A stretch of DNA of 38,932 bases from Prevotellaceae bacterium (GCA_021204845.1 JAJPYT010000071.1:1-38932); one strand, 5' to 3'; positions 1 to 9,042 are shown, counted from the stretch's first letter. Notes: a model not told the origin generated them from the sequence alone. Translations and numbers: made by a program.

Positions 1-28
1 GTCCGCCCGCCTTCCCGCCTTCCCGCCT
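1..28. repeat. GC-rich short tandem repeat at window edge
   Basis: Units of CCCGCCTT lie at 6-13 and 14-21, with a partial third at 22-28, preceded by GTCCG. The repeat lies just downstream of the fkp stop (minus strand) and may continue outside the window. A related string, GTCCGCCTTCCC, occurs at 3940-3951 at the start of fcl, so this may be an interspersed extragenic element. No coding potential is claimed. Positions 29-91 hold nothing I recognise. Confidence 0.5.
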
Positions 29-91
29 ACCAATAACCGAACCAGAAAGACCTACTTATTGTGTTTTCCTTTTGCAGGTAAGCGGCAGTGT

Positions 92-2929
92 TTAGCTGCG
101 GCTGGTCTGAAGACCGCTCTTGCTAAGCTTCATATCCACGAATCGGGCACGGCTGCCCGGCGGAGCGGAGGTGAGCAGCTGGCGAATGCGGGCGGCGGCT
201 TGCGGGTCGCGGGCAACCATGTAGAGGAAGCCTCCTCCACCAGCGCCAGGGAGCTTAAGACCAAGGCACAGGGGGCTGACTCTGTCGATGATGGCCCGCA
301 CTTCGGGCGGACAAGTGCCAGAGTCGAGCAGCTGGTTCTGGGCCCACGTCTTGCCTATGAGGCGGCCGTAAGAGGAGAAATCGCCCTGCATTATCACCTC
401 GTGCAACTGCAGCGCATGCTCCTTCATTCGGGCGAGCAAGGCAAGTGTGCGATTGTCGGCGAGAAACATTCCACGTACTATCTCTGAGAGAATCTTCTTT
501 GCCGTGCGCGTGATGCCAGTGTAGTAAAGCAAATGGCAGGGAGAGTAAGTGGCGTCGGTGAAGAGAGAGTCGGGCAACCAACGAACCACTGGAGTCTGGG
601 GACAGCCTGGGGAGGTGCGCAGGAGCTTCAGCCCGGGCATAACACCGCCATACTGGTCTTGCCATCCGCCACCTGTCGTGAGCATCTGCTCCAGAACGAG
701 AGTGCGGCGGCAAACCTCTGCCCTGTCCCACGAGAGACCGCAAAAATCGCTTACGGCAGCCAGCACCGTGGAGGCGAGGAGACTGCTGGTGCCCATGCCG
801 CTGCCAGCGGGCACGGCACTGAGAAGCGTGACTTCCAGGCCGCAACCGAAAGCGCGGAGCTGGTCGGCAAGCGTCTTGTACTTCGACCGCGAGAAACGAG
901 GCAGGAAGCCAGCCAGCGCAAGAGCCGCCTTAGGTATGGAGAAAGGACTGCCCACCCTGGCAAAATCCCCCAATTGTTCATAAGTGGTGACCACCTCCTG
1001 GGCTCCCAAATCTATGCTGCGGAGAATAATCCGGGGCTGGGCGGAGCATTTGACGTATGCCTGCAAGGGAGGCTGGCCATTTAGCTCAACAGCCACATTC
1101 ACAACGTTGCCCCCGTCGGTGAGGCAGAAGGGGGGAGTGTCGGTCCAGCCGCCGGCAAGGTCTATGCGCAGAGGGCTGCGGCTCCAGACAATCTGGTCGG
1201 AGGAGACGGCTCGGTAGGGATTCTGAGGCTGCGAGACGGCATCGGCGACGAGAGCATGGCGCAAGAGGGAAAAAGCCTGCCTCTCGTGGAGGCTGCCGTC
1301 ACGCTCCTGCAAGCGCTGCAACTGACTGCGGAACATCTGGTCGCTGACTCGCTTAAGCAGAGGCTCGCCCTCGTCCAGCTCTGCCGGCACTGGCACTCCC
1401 AGCTCTGAGAACTGGCGCGCCATATCGCCCAAGTCGGTCTGATAGAAAACGCTGAACCTGTGATTGACAGCCAACTCGGAGAGGTTTTCCTTCAAGAACT
1501 CCTGCCGCTGCGCCGCAAGCCTGCTGGCGTTGGCGGCGTTGCCCAAGTCGCCAGCGCTAACCTTGGCAGACCGACGATAGAGAGCCTCGCCCTCAGCGCC
1601 CTCGCCCGTGAGCATCCAGCGAAGAAGCGGTTCCATATCACGCACATCGCTCACGACGGGGAAAAGGGCGGAATATTGAATGTCGGCACTGCCCTCAAAG
1701 TCCTCGGCTCGCAAGCCATGGGCAGAGAGCCATGTGGAGACTGAGATGCCTAAATAACGCGTGGAACAGTCGGCAAGCGAGCCGCTGAAAGCATCGTCGA
1801 AACCGTAGGGGCGAAGCACATATTCCCGCTCTCCCCAAGGAACGACGTCGACGCACACGCCTGCGGGAAGCGTGATCTGCCAGTCGTTTTGCGGCACACC
1901 GGTTATTATGTGGCTATGGCTGAGCGTCCAATGCCGCCCTACACAGGAGTTCTCTATCCAGATATTCTGATTGTCAGACGTGAAGCAGACCTCGGAATGG
2001 GAATTCTGGATGAAGATGGAAGGATGGGGCTTAGTGCACACGTGGAAAGCCTGCCGCCCCTCGGGCACAAGATTCTGCAGGGCAAGCGTGCTGCCAGTGA
2101 GCTCGCGGCTGGTGCCGAAATGATAGAACTCGCCGTCGCGCAAGGGAACCACAGCCACAGAGAGAGCCGCCACATCGGGGTCGCAGAGAGCAGGACTGTC
2201 ACCGAGCGCAAGACCAAAAGTGCCATACATGTCGTAAAACGCCATCTGTCCGTCGGGAGCGACGCTTCGCCGCATCAGCACCTCTACGGCACGGTCGCTG
2301 AGAAGCCATATGCCAGTGTCGAGCAGCAGTTGGTGGTCGGGGAGCAGACTGGCCATCTCCCTCACCGAGGGCTTCTGCAACATGCGCATGAGACGCTGCG
2401 GAACGGTAGGACTTGACACAAACACCCCATGGCGCGATGCCAAGGCAGGGTCTGCCCAAACGCCATAGACTACGACATCGGCCTGCGGAACATCGGGGAG
2501 ACGGCCCAGCCTTACGAAAACATCGCCACTGGCGACAAGGGTGTGCACCGTGGAGGGAGCAGCCTCGAGAATGCTCTCGTAGAGCGGCAACTGCAGCTGC
2601 AAGAGATTTTGCGATATGCGCTGCCCGCGCGCCCAGCGAAAGACGGGTATGGGGGTGAGAACCTTGCCTACAGGGGCGTAAGCCGGCAAGCGGCGGCTCT
2701 GACCGCCAGCGTGCAAGAGAACACGCTTCTCACTGGCGAGCCACGCGTCAAAAGGGAGCTGTGGCTCTGTTGCCTCGTGACACGAGCGGAGCAGCCAACA
2801 CGTGCCGCCGCCAGAGCCCAAGCGCCTGTCCTGGGGGTCGCTCGTGCAGAAATACTCATCCGTGCCCGCCTTCTCCACTTCGTGGAACCGGCTTACTAAG
2901 CTGGGAGGCAAGGAGAGCAGCTTCTTCAT
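92..2929 (-). CDS. fkp: Bifunctional L-fucokinase / fucose-1-phosphate guanylyltransferase
   Basis: Salvage enzyme (945 aa): phosphorylates L-fucose with ATP, then transfers GMP from GTP to give GDP-L-fucose in the cytoplasm. The N-terminal half is the pyrophosphorylase, with a nucleotide-binding run at about residues 73-95 (HAGGQSRRLP, then K89). The C-terminal half is a GHMP kinase: RIDLAGGWTD at 588-597, the ATP loop PAGSGMGTSS at 707-716, TGGGWQDQYGG at 752-762, and a glycine-rich GAGGGG near the C terminus. The length matches known Bacteroides Fkp. It is the last gene of the manC-gmd-fcl-fkp operon, 32 nt after fcl, so salvage and de novo GDP-fucose synthesis would be co-transcribed. No frame disruption is seen. 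The family call is firm. Confidence 0.95.
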   Translation of the reverse strand: MKKLLSLPPSLVSRFHEVEKAGTDEYFCTSDPQDRRLGSGGGTCWLLRSCHEATEPQLPFDAWLASEKRVLLHAGGQSRRLPAYAPVGKVLTPIPVFRWARGQRISQNLLQLQLPLYESILEAAPSTVHTLVASGDVFVRLGRLPDVPQADVVVYGVWADPALASRHGVFVSSPTVPQRLMRMLQKPSVREMASLLPDHQLLLDTGIWLLSDRAVEVLMRRSVAPDGQMAFYDMYGTFGLALGDSPALCDPDVAALSVAVVPLRDGEFYHFGTSRELTGSTLALQNLVPEGRQAFHVCTKPHPSIFIQNSHSEVCFTSDNQNIWIENSCVGRHWTLSHSHIITGVPQNDWQITLPAGVCVDVVPWGEREYVLRPYGFDDAFSGSLADCSTRYLGISVSTWLSAHGLRAEDFEGSADIQYSALFPVVSDVRDMEPLLRWMLTGEGAEGEALYRRSAKVSAGDLGNAANASRLAAQRQEFLKENLSELAVNHRFSVFYQTDLGDMARQFSELGVPVPAELDEGEPLLKRVSDQMFRSQLQRLQERDGSLHERQAFSLLRHALVADAVSQPQNPYRAVSSDQIVWSRSPLRIDLAGGWTDTPPFCLTDGGNVVNVAVELNGQPPLQAYVKCSAQPRIILRSIDLGAQEVVTTYEQLGDFARVGSPFSIPKAALALAGFLPRFSRSKYKTLADQLRAFGCGLEVTLLSAVPAGSGMGTSSLLASTVLAAVSDFCGLSWDRAEVCRRTLVLEQMLTTGGGWQDQYGGVMPGLKLLRTSPGCPQTPVVRWLPDSLFTDATYSPCHLLYYTGITRTAKKILSEIVRGMFLADNRTLALLARMKEHALQLHEVIMQGDFSSYGRLIGKTWAQNQLLDSGTCPPEVRAIIDRVSPLCLGLKLPGAGGGGFLYMVARDPQAAARIRQLLTSAPPGSRARFVDMKLSKSGLQTSRS

Positions 2930-2961
2930 CTTTCTGAAAAGGGCGTGAGAAAAGGACTCGT

Positions 2962-4035
2962 TTAACGCTCTGCCCTAACGGGATTGTTGAGGAAATCGGC
3001 GTATGCCAGGCGTATGCCGTCGTCGAGTTCGGTGCGGTAGGTCCAGCCAAGGGCTGTGGCCTTGCTCACGTCCAGGAGCTTGCGAGGCGTGCCGTTGGGC
3101 TTCGAAGTGTCCCAGCGTATCTCTCCCTCGTAACCTACCACATGCGCCACCTTCCGCGCCAGCTCACGTATTGTGAGCTCTTTGCCAGTGCCGGCATTCA
3201 CGGTCTCGTTGCCGCTATAGTGGTTCATAAGGAAGACACAGAGATTTGCCAAGTCGTCAACGTAAAGGAACTCGCGCAAGGCGCTCCCGTCGCCCCAGCA
3301 GGTGACACTTGGGGCGGCGCTAAGCTTTGCCTCATGGAAGCGGCGGATGAGAGCCGGCAACACATGGCTGTGAGTGGGATGGTAGTTGTCGTTGGGCCCG
3401 TAGAGATTGGTGGGCATCACGGAGATGTAGTCCGTGCCGTACTGACGGTTGAGGAACTCGCAGTATTTCAGTCCGGTAATCTTGGCGAGGGCATACGCCT
3501 CGTTGGTCTTCTCCAGTTCGCCAGTGAGCAGGCAGCTCTCGGGCATGGGCTGGGGCGCGAGGCGCGGATAGATGCACGAAGAGCCCAGGAACTCGAGTTT
3601 CTTGCAACCGCCAACCCATGCGGAATGCACCACGTTCATCTCCAGCATCATGTTGAGATACATGAAATCTGCCAGGGCGCTTTGGTTGGCTTCTATGCCT
3701 CCCACTTTGGCTGCCGCCAGAAAGACGTATTCTGGTTTCTCGGCAGCGAAGAAAGCCTCCACCTGAGCCTGGTTGCAGAGGTCCAACTCCTGATGCGTGC
3801 GCATGATTATGTTGTCGTAACCCTGGCGCTGCAACTCACGCACTATCGCGCTGCCCACCATGCCGCGGTGACCAGCAACATATATTTTCGCTCCTTTCTC
3901 CATCCGAGGGCTTGAAAGCCCCCGGCTACCACTGTTCAGGTCCGCCTTCCCAAGCGACTTATCAGACGTCGCTTGCTCTCCAAAATCTATCATACCGCTT
4001 TTGCCCGCTGGGGCTGTATAAGAATTGTCATTCAT
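2962..4035 (-). CDS. fcl: GDP-L-fucose synthase
   Basis: Epimerase/reductase that turns GDP-4-keto-6-deoxymannose into GDP-L-fucose with NADPH. The Rossmann motif GHRGMVGSA follows residue 54 of the long form, and the catalytic Tyr-xxx-Lys is YALAK at 181-185 with Ser152/153 in GSSCIYP. The ATG at 4035 sits 1 nt after the gmd stop, which suits coupled translation, so it is given here. The first 44 residues are unlike the family, however. Starting at the ATG at 3903 (MEKGAKIYVAGHRG) puts the catalytic residues at Ser108, Tyr137 and Lys141, close to what I recall for E. coli (107, 136, 140). The real start may therefore be 3903. The extra stretch contains a GGGCT/AGCCC hairpin and a GC-rich repeat string. 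Confidence 0.92.
   Translation of the reverse strand: MNDNSYTAPAGKSGMIDFGEQATSDKSLGKADLNSGSRGLSSPRMEKGAKIYVAGHRGMVGSAIVRELQRQGYDNIIMRTHQELDLCNQAQVEAFFAAEKPEYVFLAAAKVGGIEANQSALADFMYLNMMLEMNVVHSAWVGGCKKLEFLGSSCIYPRLAPQPMPESCLLTGELEKTNEAYALAKITGLKYCEFLNRQYGTDYISVMPTNLYGPNDNYHPTHSHVLPALIRRFHEAKLSAAPSVTCWGDGSALREFLYVDDLANLCVFLMNHYSGNETVNAGTGKELTIRELARKVAHVVGYEGEIRWDTSKPNGTPRKLLDVSKATALGWTYRTELDDGIRLAYADFLNNPVRAER
3904..4035 (-). repeat. Repeat-like insert at the 5' end of fcl
   Basis: Between the gmd stop and the conserved start of fcl lie about 130 nt that read as an open frame but resemble extragenic DNA. They hold an inverted repeat, GGGCTTGAAAGCCC at 3908-3921, and GTCCGCCTTCCC at 3940-3951, which matches the tandem repeat at the window's left edge. 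Either a spacer that happens to stay open, or a repeat that added 44 residues to the protein. Confidence 0.4.
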
Positions 4036-4036
4036 T

Positions 4037-5134
4037 TTATTTATCTACTCCTCTCTCAAGATATTCCGCCAGATTGATGCGCATGACGTTAGCCACGTGC
4101 TCTGCCGCTATTTTCTGCATATCGTGCTTTACCATGATGGCGACCAACTGCTCGAAAGTGGTCTTAGCCGGATTCCAGCCTAAAACGCGGCGTGCCTTCG
4201 AGGGGTCGCCCAAGAGATTCACCACGTCGGTGGGGCGATAGAAATCCTCGCTCACCTCCACGAGGCAGCGCCCGGTGGACTTGTCGTAACCTTTCTCGTC
4301 GATGCCCTCGCCCTTGAACTCAAGTTCTATGCCAACGGTCTTGAAAGCCAGATAGCAAAACTCCCGCACGCTGTGCTGGACTCCAGTCGCGATGACAAAA
4401 TCTTCGGGCTTCTCGTGTTGCAGAATCATCCACATACACTCCACGTAGTCCTTGGCGTAGCCCCAATCGCGCAGACTGGAGAGATTGCCAAGATATAGCC
4501 TATCCTGCTTACCCTGCGCTATGCGCGCCGCGGCAAGCGTTATCTTGCGCGTGACGAAGGTCTCGCCCCTGCGCTCGCTCTCGTGGTTGAAGAGGATGCC
4601 GCTGCAACAGAACATGCCGTATGCCTCGCGATATTCCTTCACAATCCAGTAGCCGTAGAGCTTTGCCACAGCGTAAGGGCTGTAGGGATGGAAGGGTGTC
4701 TCCTCGTTTTGCGGCACCTGCTCCACCTTGCCGTATAGCTCGCTGGTGGATGCCTGGTAGATGCGGCAGGTGCCCTCCAAATGATTGGTTCTCACCGCCT
4801 CCAGAACACGCAACACGCCCACGGCATCGACATCGGCTGTGAACTCGGGAGCGTCGAAACTTACCTGCACATGGCTTTGCGCCGCCAGATTGTATATCTC
4901 GTCGGGGCGCACCTTACCCACCAACTTAACCAAGGACATGGAATCGCCCAAGTCGGCATAATGAAGATGGAAATTGGGCAAGCCCTCGAGGTGGGCTATG
5001 CGCATTCTGAAATCTACCGAGCTGCGACGTATGATGCCGTGCACCTCATAGCCCTTCTCCAGCAGGAACTCACTCAGGTAAGAGCCATCCTGCCCCGTTA
5101 CTCCTGTGATAAGGGCGACTTTTTTCTTTTCCAC
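4037..5134 (-). CDS. gmd: GDP-mannose 4,6-dehydratase
   Basis: First committed step of de novo GDP-fucose synthesis (365 aa): GDP-mannose to GDP-4-keto-6-deoxy-D-mannose, NADP-dependent. It is a short-chain dehydrogenase fold with the nucleotide loop [11 protein letters not shown] at 10-20. Catalytic residues are Thr130 and Glu132 in QASTSELYG, and Tyr154/Lys158 in YAVAK. RRSS at 36-39 fits the NADP-binding loop. The start is GTG at 5134; no in-frame ATG lies upstream before a stop. It is 15 nt from the manC stop and 1 nt from the long fcl start, so it is tightly operonic. Nothing is unusual in the coding frame. Confidence 0.96.
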   Translation of the reverse strand: MEKKKVALITGVTGQDGSYLSEFLLEKGYEVHGIIRRSSVDFRMRIAHLEGLPNFHLHYADLGDSMSLVKLVGKVRPDEIYNLAAQSHVQVSFDAPEFTADVDAVGVLRVLEAVRTNHLEGTCRIYQASTSELYGKVEQVPQNEETPFHPYSPYAVAKLYGYWIVKEYREAYGMFCCSGILFNHESERRGETFVTRKITLAAARIAQGKQDRLYLGNLSSLRDWGYAKDYVECMWMILQHEKPEDFVIATGVQHSVREFCYLAFKTVGIELEFKGEGIDEKGYDKSTGRCLVEVSEDFYRPTDVVNLLGDPSKARRVLGWNPAKTTFEQLVAIMVKHDMQKIAAEHVANVMRINLAEYLERGVDK

Positions 5135-5149
5135 TGACTTATATATGTA

Positions 5150-6226
5150 TTATTTGTTTCCAGGCGCGGCACCGCTGAACTCGCGTATTCTCTGTTCCTC
5201 CGTCAACTTGCAGATGAGCAGCGAACCGTCTTTCTCCGCGACTATGTAGCCGTTCAGTCCCTGCACTATAACTCTCTCTTTCTCAGGCATGCGTATGATG
5301 CAGTTGGCTGTCTCGTAGACATCCACGTTGCCAACGATGGAGTTCCCCTGACTGTCTTGCCTTGCGCTCTCGTGCAGAGCCTTCCACGTGCCCAAATCGC
5401 TCCAGCCAAAGCTTGCGGGATAGCAGAAAATCTCGTCCGCCCGCTCCAGCACGGCGTAGTCTATGGAGATGCGCTCACAGGCAGCGTATGCCTTGTTGAC
5501 CTCGCTTTGCTCCTGGGGAGTGCCGTAAATGTCGAGCAGCTTCTCGAACTCGTTGGAAATGGAATTGGCATAGATGCGCAGCGCGTTCACAATGGTGTTG
5601 ACATTCCAGATGAAAATGCCGGCGTTCCAGAAGTAATTGTTGTCGGCGAGATACATCTGGGCCGTCTCAAGGTCTGGCTTCTCGTGGAAAGCGTCTACCC
5701 TATAAATATTCTTGTTCCGGGGGCAAGAGGCGGTCATGTCCAGTTGTATGTACCCATATCCCGTGTCGGGGCGTGTCGGCTGCATGCCTAAAGTGACTAT
5801 GGAATCGCTCTCCCCAGCGAACTTCAGGCTGGAAGCTATCACGTTGCGGAACTCGTCTGTGTCCATCACGATGTGGTCACTGGGCGTGACCACAATGTTG
5901 GCCTTGGGGTTTATGCTCTTTATCTTCCAGCTGGCGTATGCTATGCATGGCGCTGTGTTGCGGGGGAAGGGCTCCTTCAGGATGTTCCTATGCGGAAGCT
6001 CTGGCAATTGTTCGTGTACTATGGGGGCATAACGCTCGGAGGTGACGACCCACGTGTTTTCTTCAGTGACAATTCCCTTGAAGCGGTCGAGCGTCAATTG
6101 AAGGAGCGACCTTCCACACCCGAGGACATCAATGAACTGCTTCGGCATCTGTTCGGAGCTGATGGGCCACAAGCGACTCCCCACTCCGCCTGCCATGATT
6201 ACGAGATGGTTGTTTGATGCTGACAT
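5150..6226 (-). CDS. manC: Mannose-1-phosphate guanylyltransferase (short form)
   Basis: Makes GDP-mannose from mannose-1-phosphate and GTP, feeding gmd. The N-terminal signature is MAGGVGSRLWPIS at 11-23, followed by PKQF, typical of the sugar-nucleotidyltransferase fold. At 358 aa it lacks the C-terminal phosphomannose isomerase domain of the long bifunctional ManC, so mannose-6-phosphate isomerase must be encoded elsewhere. It is the first gene of the minus-strand GDP-fucose operon, divergent from fabD across a 215-bp spacer. The start at 6226 directly precedes the conserved N terminus. Confidence 0.94.
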   Translation of the reverse strand: MSASNNHLVIMAGGVGSRLWPISSEQMPKQFIDVLGCGRSLLQLTLDRFKGIVTEENTWVVTSERYAPIVHEQLPELPHRNILKEPFPRNTAPCIAYASWKIKSINPKANIVVTPSDHIVMDTDEFRNVIASSLKFAGESDSIVTLGMQPTRPDTGYGYIQLDMTASCPRNKNIYRVDAFHEKPDLETAQMYLADNNYFWNAGIFIWNVNTIVNALRIYANSISNEFEKLLDIYGTPQEQSEVNKAYAACERISIDYAVLERADEIFCYPASFGWSDLGTWKALHESARQDSQGNSIVGNVDVYETANCIIRMPEKERVIVQGLNGYIVAEKDGSLLICKLTEEQRIREFSGAAPGNK

Positions 6227-6252
6227 TTACTGTTTTTTTAGATATTCTGGTG

Positions 6253-6260
6253 CAAATGTA
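6253..6260 (-). promoter_or_regulatory. Possible -7 box of the manC-gmd-fcl-fkp operon
   Basis: On the minus strand this reads TACATTTG, matching TAnnTTTG, about 27 nt upstream of the manC start. No good TTTG -33 box is seen at the right distance, so the call is weak. Confidence 0.35.
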
Positions 6261-6364
6261 TTAAAAAATTGGCACTTTTCCATGATATTTAGAACAAAAA
6301 GACCACACCTGCCAAACATTTTTGTGAAAGTTATGCGCCCCAAGGCTCTCTTTTTGCAAAAAGC

Positions 6365-6397
6365 TTGCAATAATTAAGAAGAAAATCAATAACTTTG
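6365..6397 (+). promoter_or_regulatory. Probable fabD promoter
   Basis: TAACTTTG at 6390-6397 is a perfect TAnnTTTG -7 box. TTG at 6365-6367 is a -33 candidate with 22 nt spacing, slightly long. It would give a leader of roughly 35-40 nt before the fabD ATG at 6442. Confidence 0.55.
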
Positions 6398-6441
6398 CAA
6401 GCGCAGAAACATTTTTATCAGGTAAAAAGAACAAAAAGAAG

Positions 6442-7335
6442 ATGAAAGCATTTGTATTTCCCGGTCAAGGGGCCCAGTTCAGCGGCATGGGTAAAGAACT
6501 TTACGACACGAGCGAGACAGCCAAGGCTCTATTCGACAAGGCTAACGAGATTCTTGGCTTCAACATTACTGACATCATGTTCAGCGGCAGCGCTGAGGAT
6601 TTGAAACAGACGAAAGTGACGCAGCCCGCTGTTTTCCTTCACAGCGTTATCAGCGCCATTTGCTTGGGCGAGGCTTTTGCTCCCGACATGGTGGGCGGTC
6701 ACTCTCTCGGAGAGTTCAGCGCTCTGGTGGCGGCTGGCGCTCTCCAGTTCGAGGATGGCTTGCGCTTAGTGCACGCACGCGCCCTCGCCATGCAGAAGGC
6801 TTGCGAGAAAGTTCCTGGCACTATGGCTGCCATCATAGCCCTGCCAGACAGCACAGTGGAGCAGATTTGAGCCGAGGTGAGCACAGAGGAGAAACCCGTT
6901 GTCCCAGCCAACTACAACAATCCCGGCCAGCTGGTGATAAGCGGCAACAAGGAGGCTGTGGAGGCGGCTTGCGAGCGACTGAAAGCAGCGGGCGCAAAGC
7001 GCGCGCTTCCCCTGCCAGTGGGCGGAGCCTTCCATTCACCCCTGATGCAACCGGCAAAAGAGGAGTTGCAGGCTGCCATCGAGGCTACCGATTTCGCTAC
7101 ACCTAAATGCCCGGTATACCAGAATGTGGACGGCAAGGCCCACACCGACGCTGCTGAAATAAAGCAGAACCTGATTGCTCAGCTTACGGCAAGCGTACGC
7201 TGGACCGAGGAGGTTCAGAACATGCTGAAGGCTGGAGCCACGGAGTTTACCGAATGCGGTCCCGGCAAGGCTCTCCAAGGGATGATTGCCAAGATAGCAA
7301 AAGGCGTGGAAGGTATTGTCATCCAGGGACTGTGA
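6442..7335 (+). pseudogene. fabD: Malonyl-CoA:ACP transacylase, interrupted by one in-frame TGA
   Basis: FabD loads malonate onto acyl carrier protein for fatty acid synthesis. The frame 6442-7335 (297 codons plus stop) reads as a full-length FabD except for TGA at 6868-6870, codon 143. Upstream are GQGAQ at 8-12, the nucleophile Ser88 in GHSLGE, and Arg113. In the same frame downstream are ANYNNPGQLVISG, His198 in GGAFHSPLM, and GPGKALQGM near the end. The break falls in the small ferredoxin-like subdomain between the two catalytic residues. From memory the family often has cysteine here (I-C-A-E-V), so one base change TGY to TGA would explain it. TGA is a true stop elsewhere in the window (miaA, lpxD, and fabD itself). 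A sequencing error, recent mutation, readthrough or restart at GTG 6877 are all possible. Because fabD is normally essential, function may be retained. Confidence 0.85.
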
Positions 7336-9014
7336 TGAACCAGAAAATTATTATATATCAAGTGCTTCCGCGCCTGTTTGGCAACGACATACGCACTTGC
7401 CAACAGTGGGGAGACCGCAACACCAACGGTTGCGGAAAGATGGACGATTTCACCTCCATCGCGCTTAACAACATTGTCGCCTTGGGTGCCACACACATCT
7501 GGTACACAGGGCTTTTGGAGCATGCCACACAGGCAGATTACTCCATTTACGGCATACGTAGCGACCACCCGGGCGTGGTGAAAGGCATAGCGGGCTCTCC
7601 GTATGCCATTCGTGATTACTACGACATAGACCCCGACCTTGCGACCAGCGTGCCTGCCCGAATGATGGAGTTTGAGGCTCTCGTAAGCCGCACCCACGAG
7701 GCTGGGCTGAAGATGATTATAGATTTCGTCCCCAACCACGTGGCAAGGCAATATCGCAGCGACGTGAAGCCTGAGGGCGTGGTGGACTTGGGAGCTAACG
7801 ACAACAGCACGGAAGCCTTCCTGCCGCACAACAATTTCTATTACACTCCCAACGAGGAGCTGCACGCCAGCGATTTCAGTTTAGGCGGTTACAGGGAATT
7901 CCCTGCCAAAGCGACGGGCAACGACAATTTCTCCGCATGGGTAAGCCGCAACGACTGGTATGAGACCACTAAGCTGAACTACGGGGTGGACTACCTCAAC
8001 GGACGCGCCTGCCACTTCGACCCCGTGCCGCGCACGTGGAAACAGATGCTTGACATTCTGCTATACTGGGCTGCGAAGGGCATAGACGGCTTCCGCTGCG
8101 ACATGGCTGAGATGGTGCCTGTGGAGTTCTGGAAATGGGCGATAACGCAGGTGAAGGCGAAATATCCTGAGATAATCTTCATTGCCGAGGTTTATAATCC
8201 CGCTGAATATCGTAATTACATCTATCAGGGACATTTCGACTACCTGTATGACAAGGTGGGCATGTACGACTGCATGAGAGCCGTCATCTGCGGCAACGCG
8301 CAAGCGGCGGACATAACTCACTGCTGGAAGGATGTGCACGACATACGCTCCCGCATGCTTTATTTCCTGGAAAACCATGACGAGCAGCGTCTGGCGAGCG
8401 ACTTCTTCGCGGGCAGCGCCTCCAAAGGACGTGCGGCTCTCATAGTGAACGCTTGCATGGGCAACAATCCTATGATGATTTACTTCGGGCAGGAGCTTGG
8501 CGAGCGGGGCATGGACCAGGAGGGCTTCAGCGGACGCGACGGCCGCACTACTATTTTCGACTATTGGATGGTGGACAGCATACGTCGCTGGAGAAACGAG
8601 GACCGCTTCAACAACCGCCAGCTCACCCCTGCCGAGGTTTCACTGCAGCAGTTCTACAGCCGTGTGCTAACTCTTTGCAACCAGGACGAGGTGCTGCGCG
8701 AGGGCGAGTTTTACGATTTGATGTATGCCAACCTGCGCAACCCCGAGTTCAACACGGGCAAGCAATACGCCTTCCTGCGCCACGCAGGCAACGAAGTGAT
8801 TCTGGTAGTGGCAAACTTCGACGAACAGGACGCTCAGTTGGGCGTGAACATTCCGCAGCACTTCTTCGAGCACTACTCCCTGCCCGAGCGAGACGACGTG
8901 AAAGTAAAGGGCCTGATGTCCAACTCCTTCTTCCACTTCTCCTTCAACAGCCACACCCCCACCCGCGTGCTCGTGCCCGCACTGAACGGCAGAATCCTCA
9001 GATTCACTTTATAA
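7335..9014 (+). CDS. Alpha-amylase family glycoside hydrolase (GH13), cytoplasmic
   Basis: A 559-aa (beta/alpha)8-barrel enzyme expected to act on alpha-glucans or oligosaccharides. All four GH13 regions are visible: DFVPNH at 130-135; GFRCDMAE at 252-259 with nucleophile Asp256; acid/base Glu285 in IAEVYNP; and ENHDEQ at 346-351 with Asp349. There is no signal peptide or lipobox, so it is probably cytosolic. I chose the ATG at 7335 because it overlaps the fabD stop (TGATG, coupled translation) and the protein starts with the usual beta-1 strand (IIIYQVLPRLF). Upstream codons in this frame are fabD coding sequence. Exact substrate and subfamily cannot be read from the sequence. Confidence 0.9.
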   Translation: MNQKIIIYQVLPRLFGNDIRTCQQWGDRNTNGCGKMDDFTSIALNNIVALGATHIWYTGLLEHATQADYSIYGIRSDHPGVVKGIAGSPYAIRDYYDIDPDLATSVPARMMEFEALVSRTHEAGLKMIIDFVPNHVARQYRSDVKPEGVVDLGANDNSTEAFLPHNNFYYTPNEELHASDFSLGGYREFPAKATGNDNFSAWVSRNDWYETTKLNYGVDYLNGRACHFDPVPRTWKQMLDILLYWAAKGIDGFRCDMAEMVPVEFWKWAITQVKAKYPEIIFIAEVYNPAEYRNYIYQGHFDYLYDKVGMYDCMRAVICGNAQAADITHCWKDVHDIRSRMLYFLENHDEQRLASDFFAGSASKGRAALIVNACMGNNPMMIYFGQELGERGMDQEGFSGRDGRTTIFDYWMVDSIRRWRNEDRFNNRQLTPAEVSLQQFYSRVLTLCNQDEVLREGEFYDLMYANLRNPEFNTGKQYAFLRHAGNEVILVVANFDEQDAQLGVNIPQHFFEHYSLPERDDVKVKGLMSNSFFHFSFNSHTPTRVLVPALNGRILRFTL

Positions 9015-9042
9015 ACAAGCGACCATACCTAATAGAATAAGG

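Noticed and set aside
2962-3915. Plus-strand open frame (3142-3915) over fcl
   Set aside because: No motifs; fully overlaps a conserved GDP-fucose synthase.
6868-6910. Selenocysteine insertion at the fabD TGA
   Set aside because: The bases after the TGA do not form a convincing bacterial SECIS hairpin by eye, the residue is not catalytic in FabD, and no selenocysteine genes are in the window.
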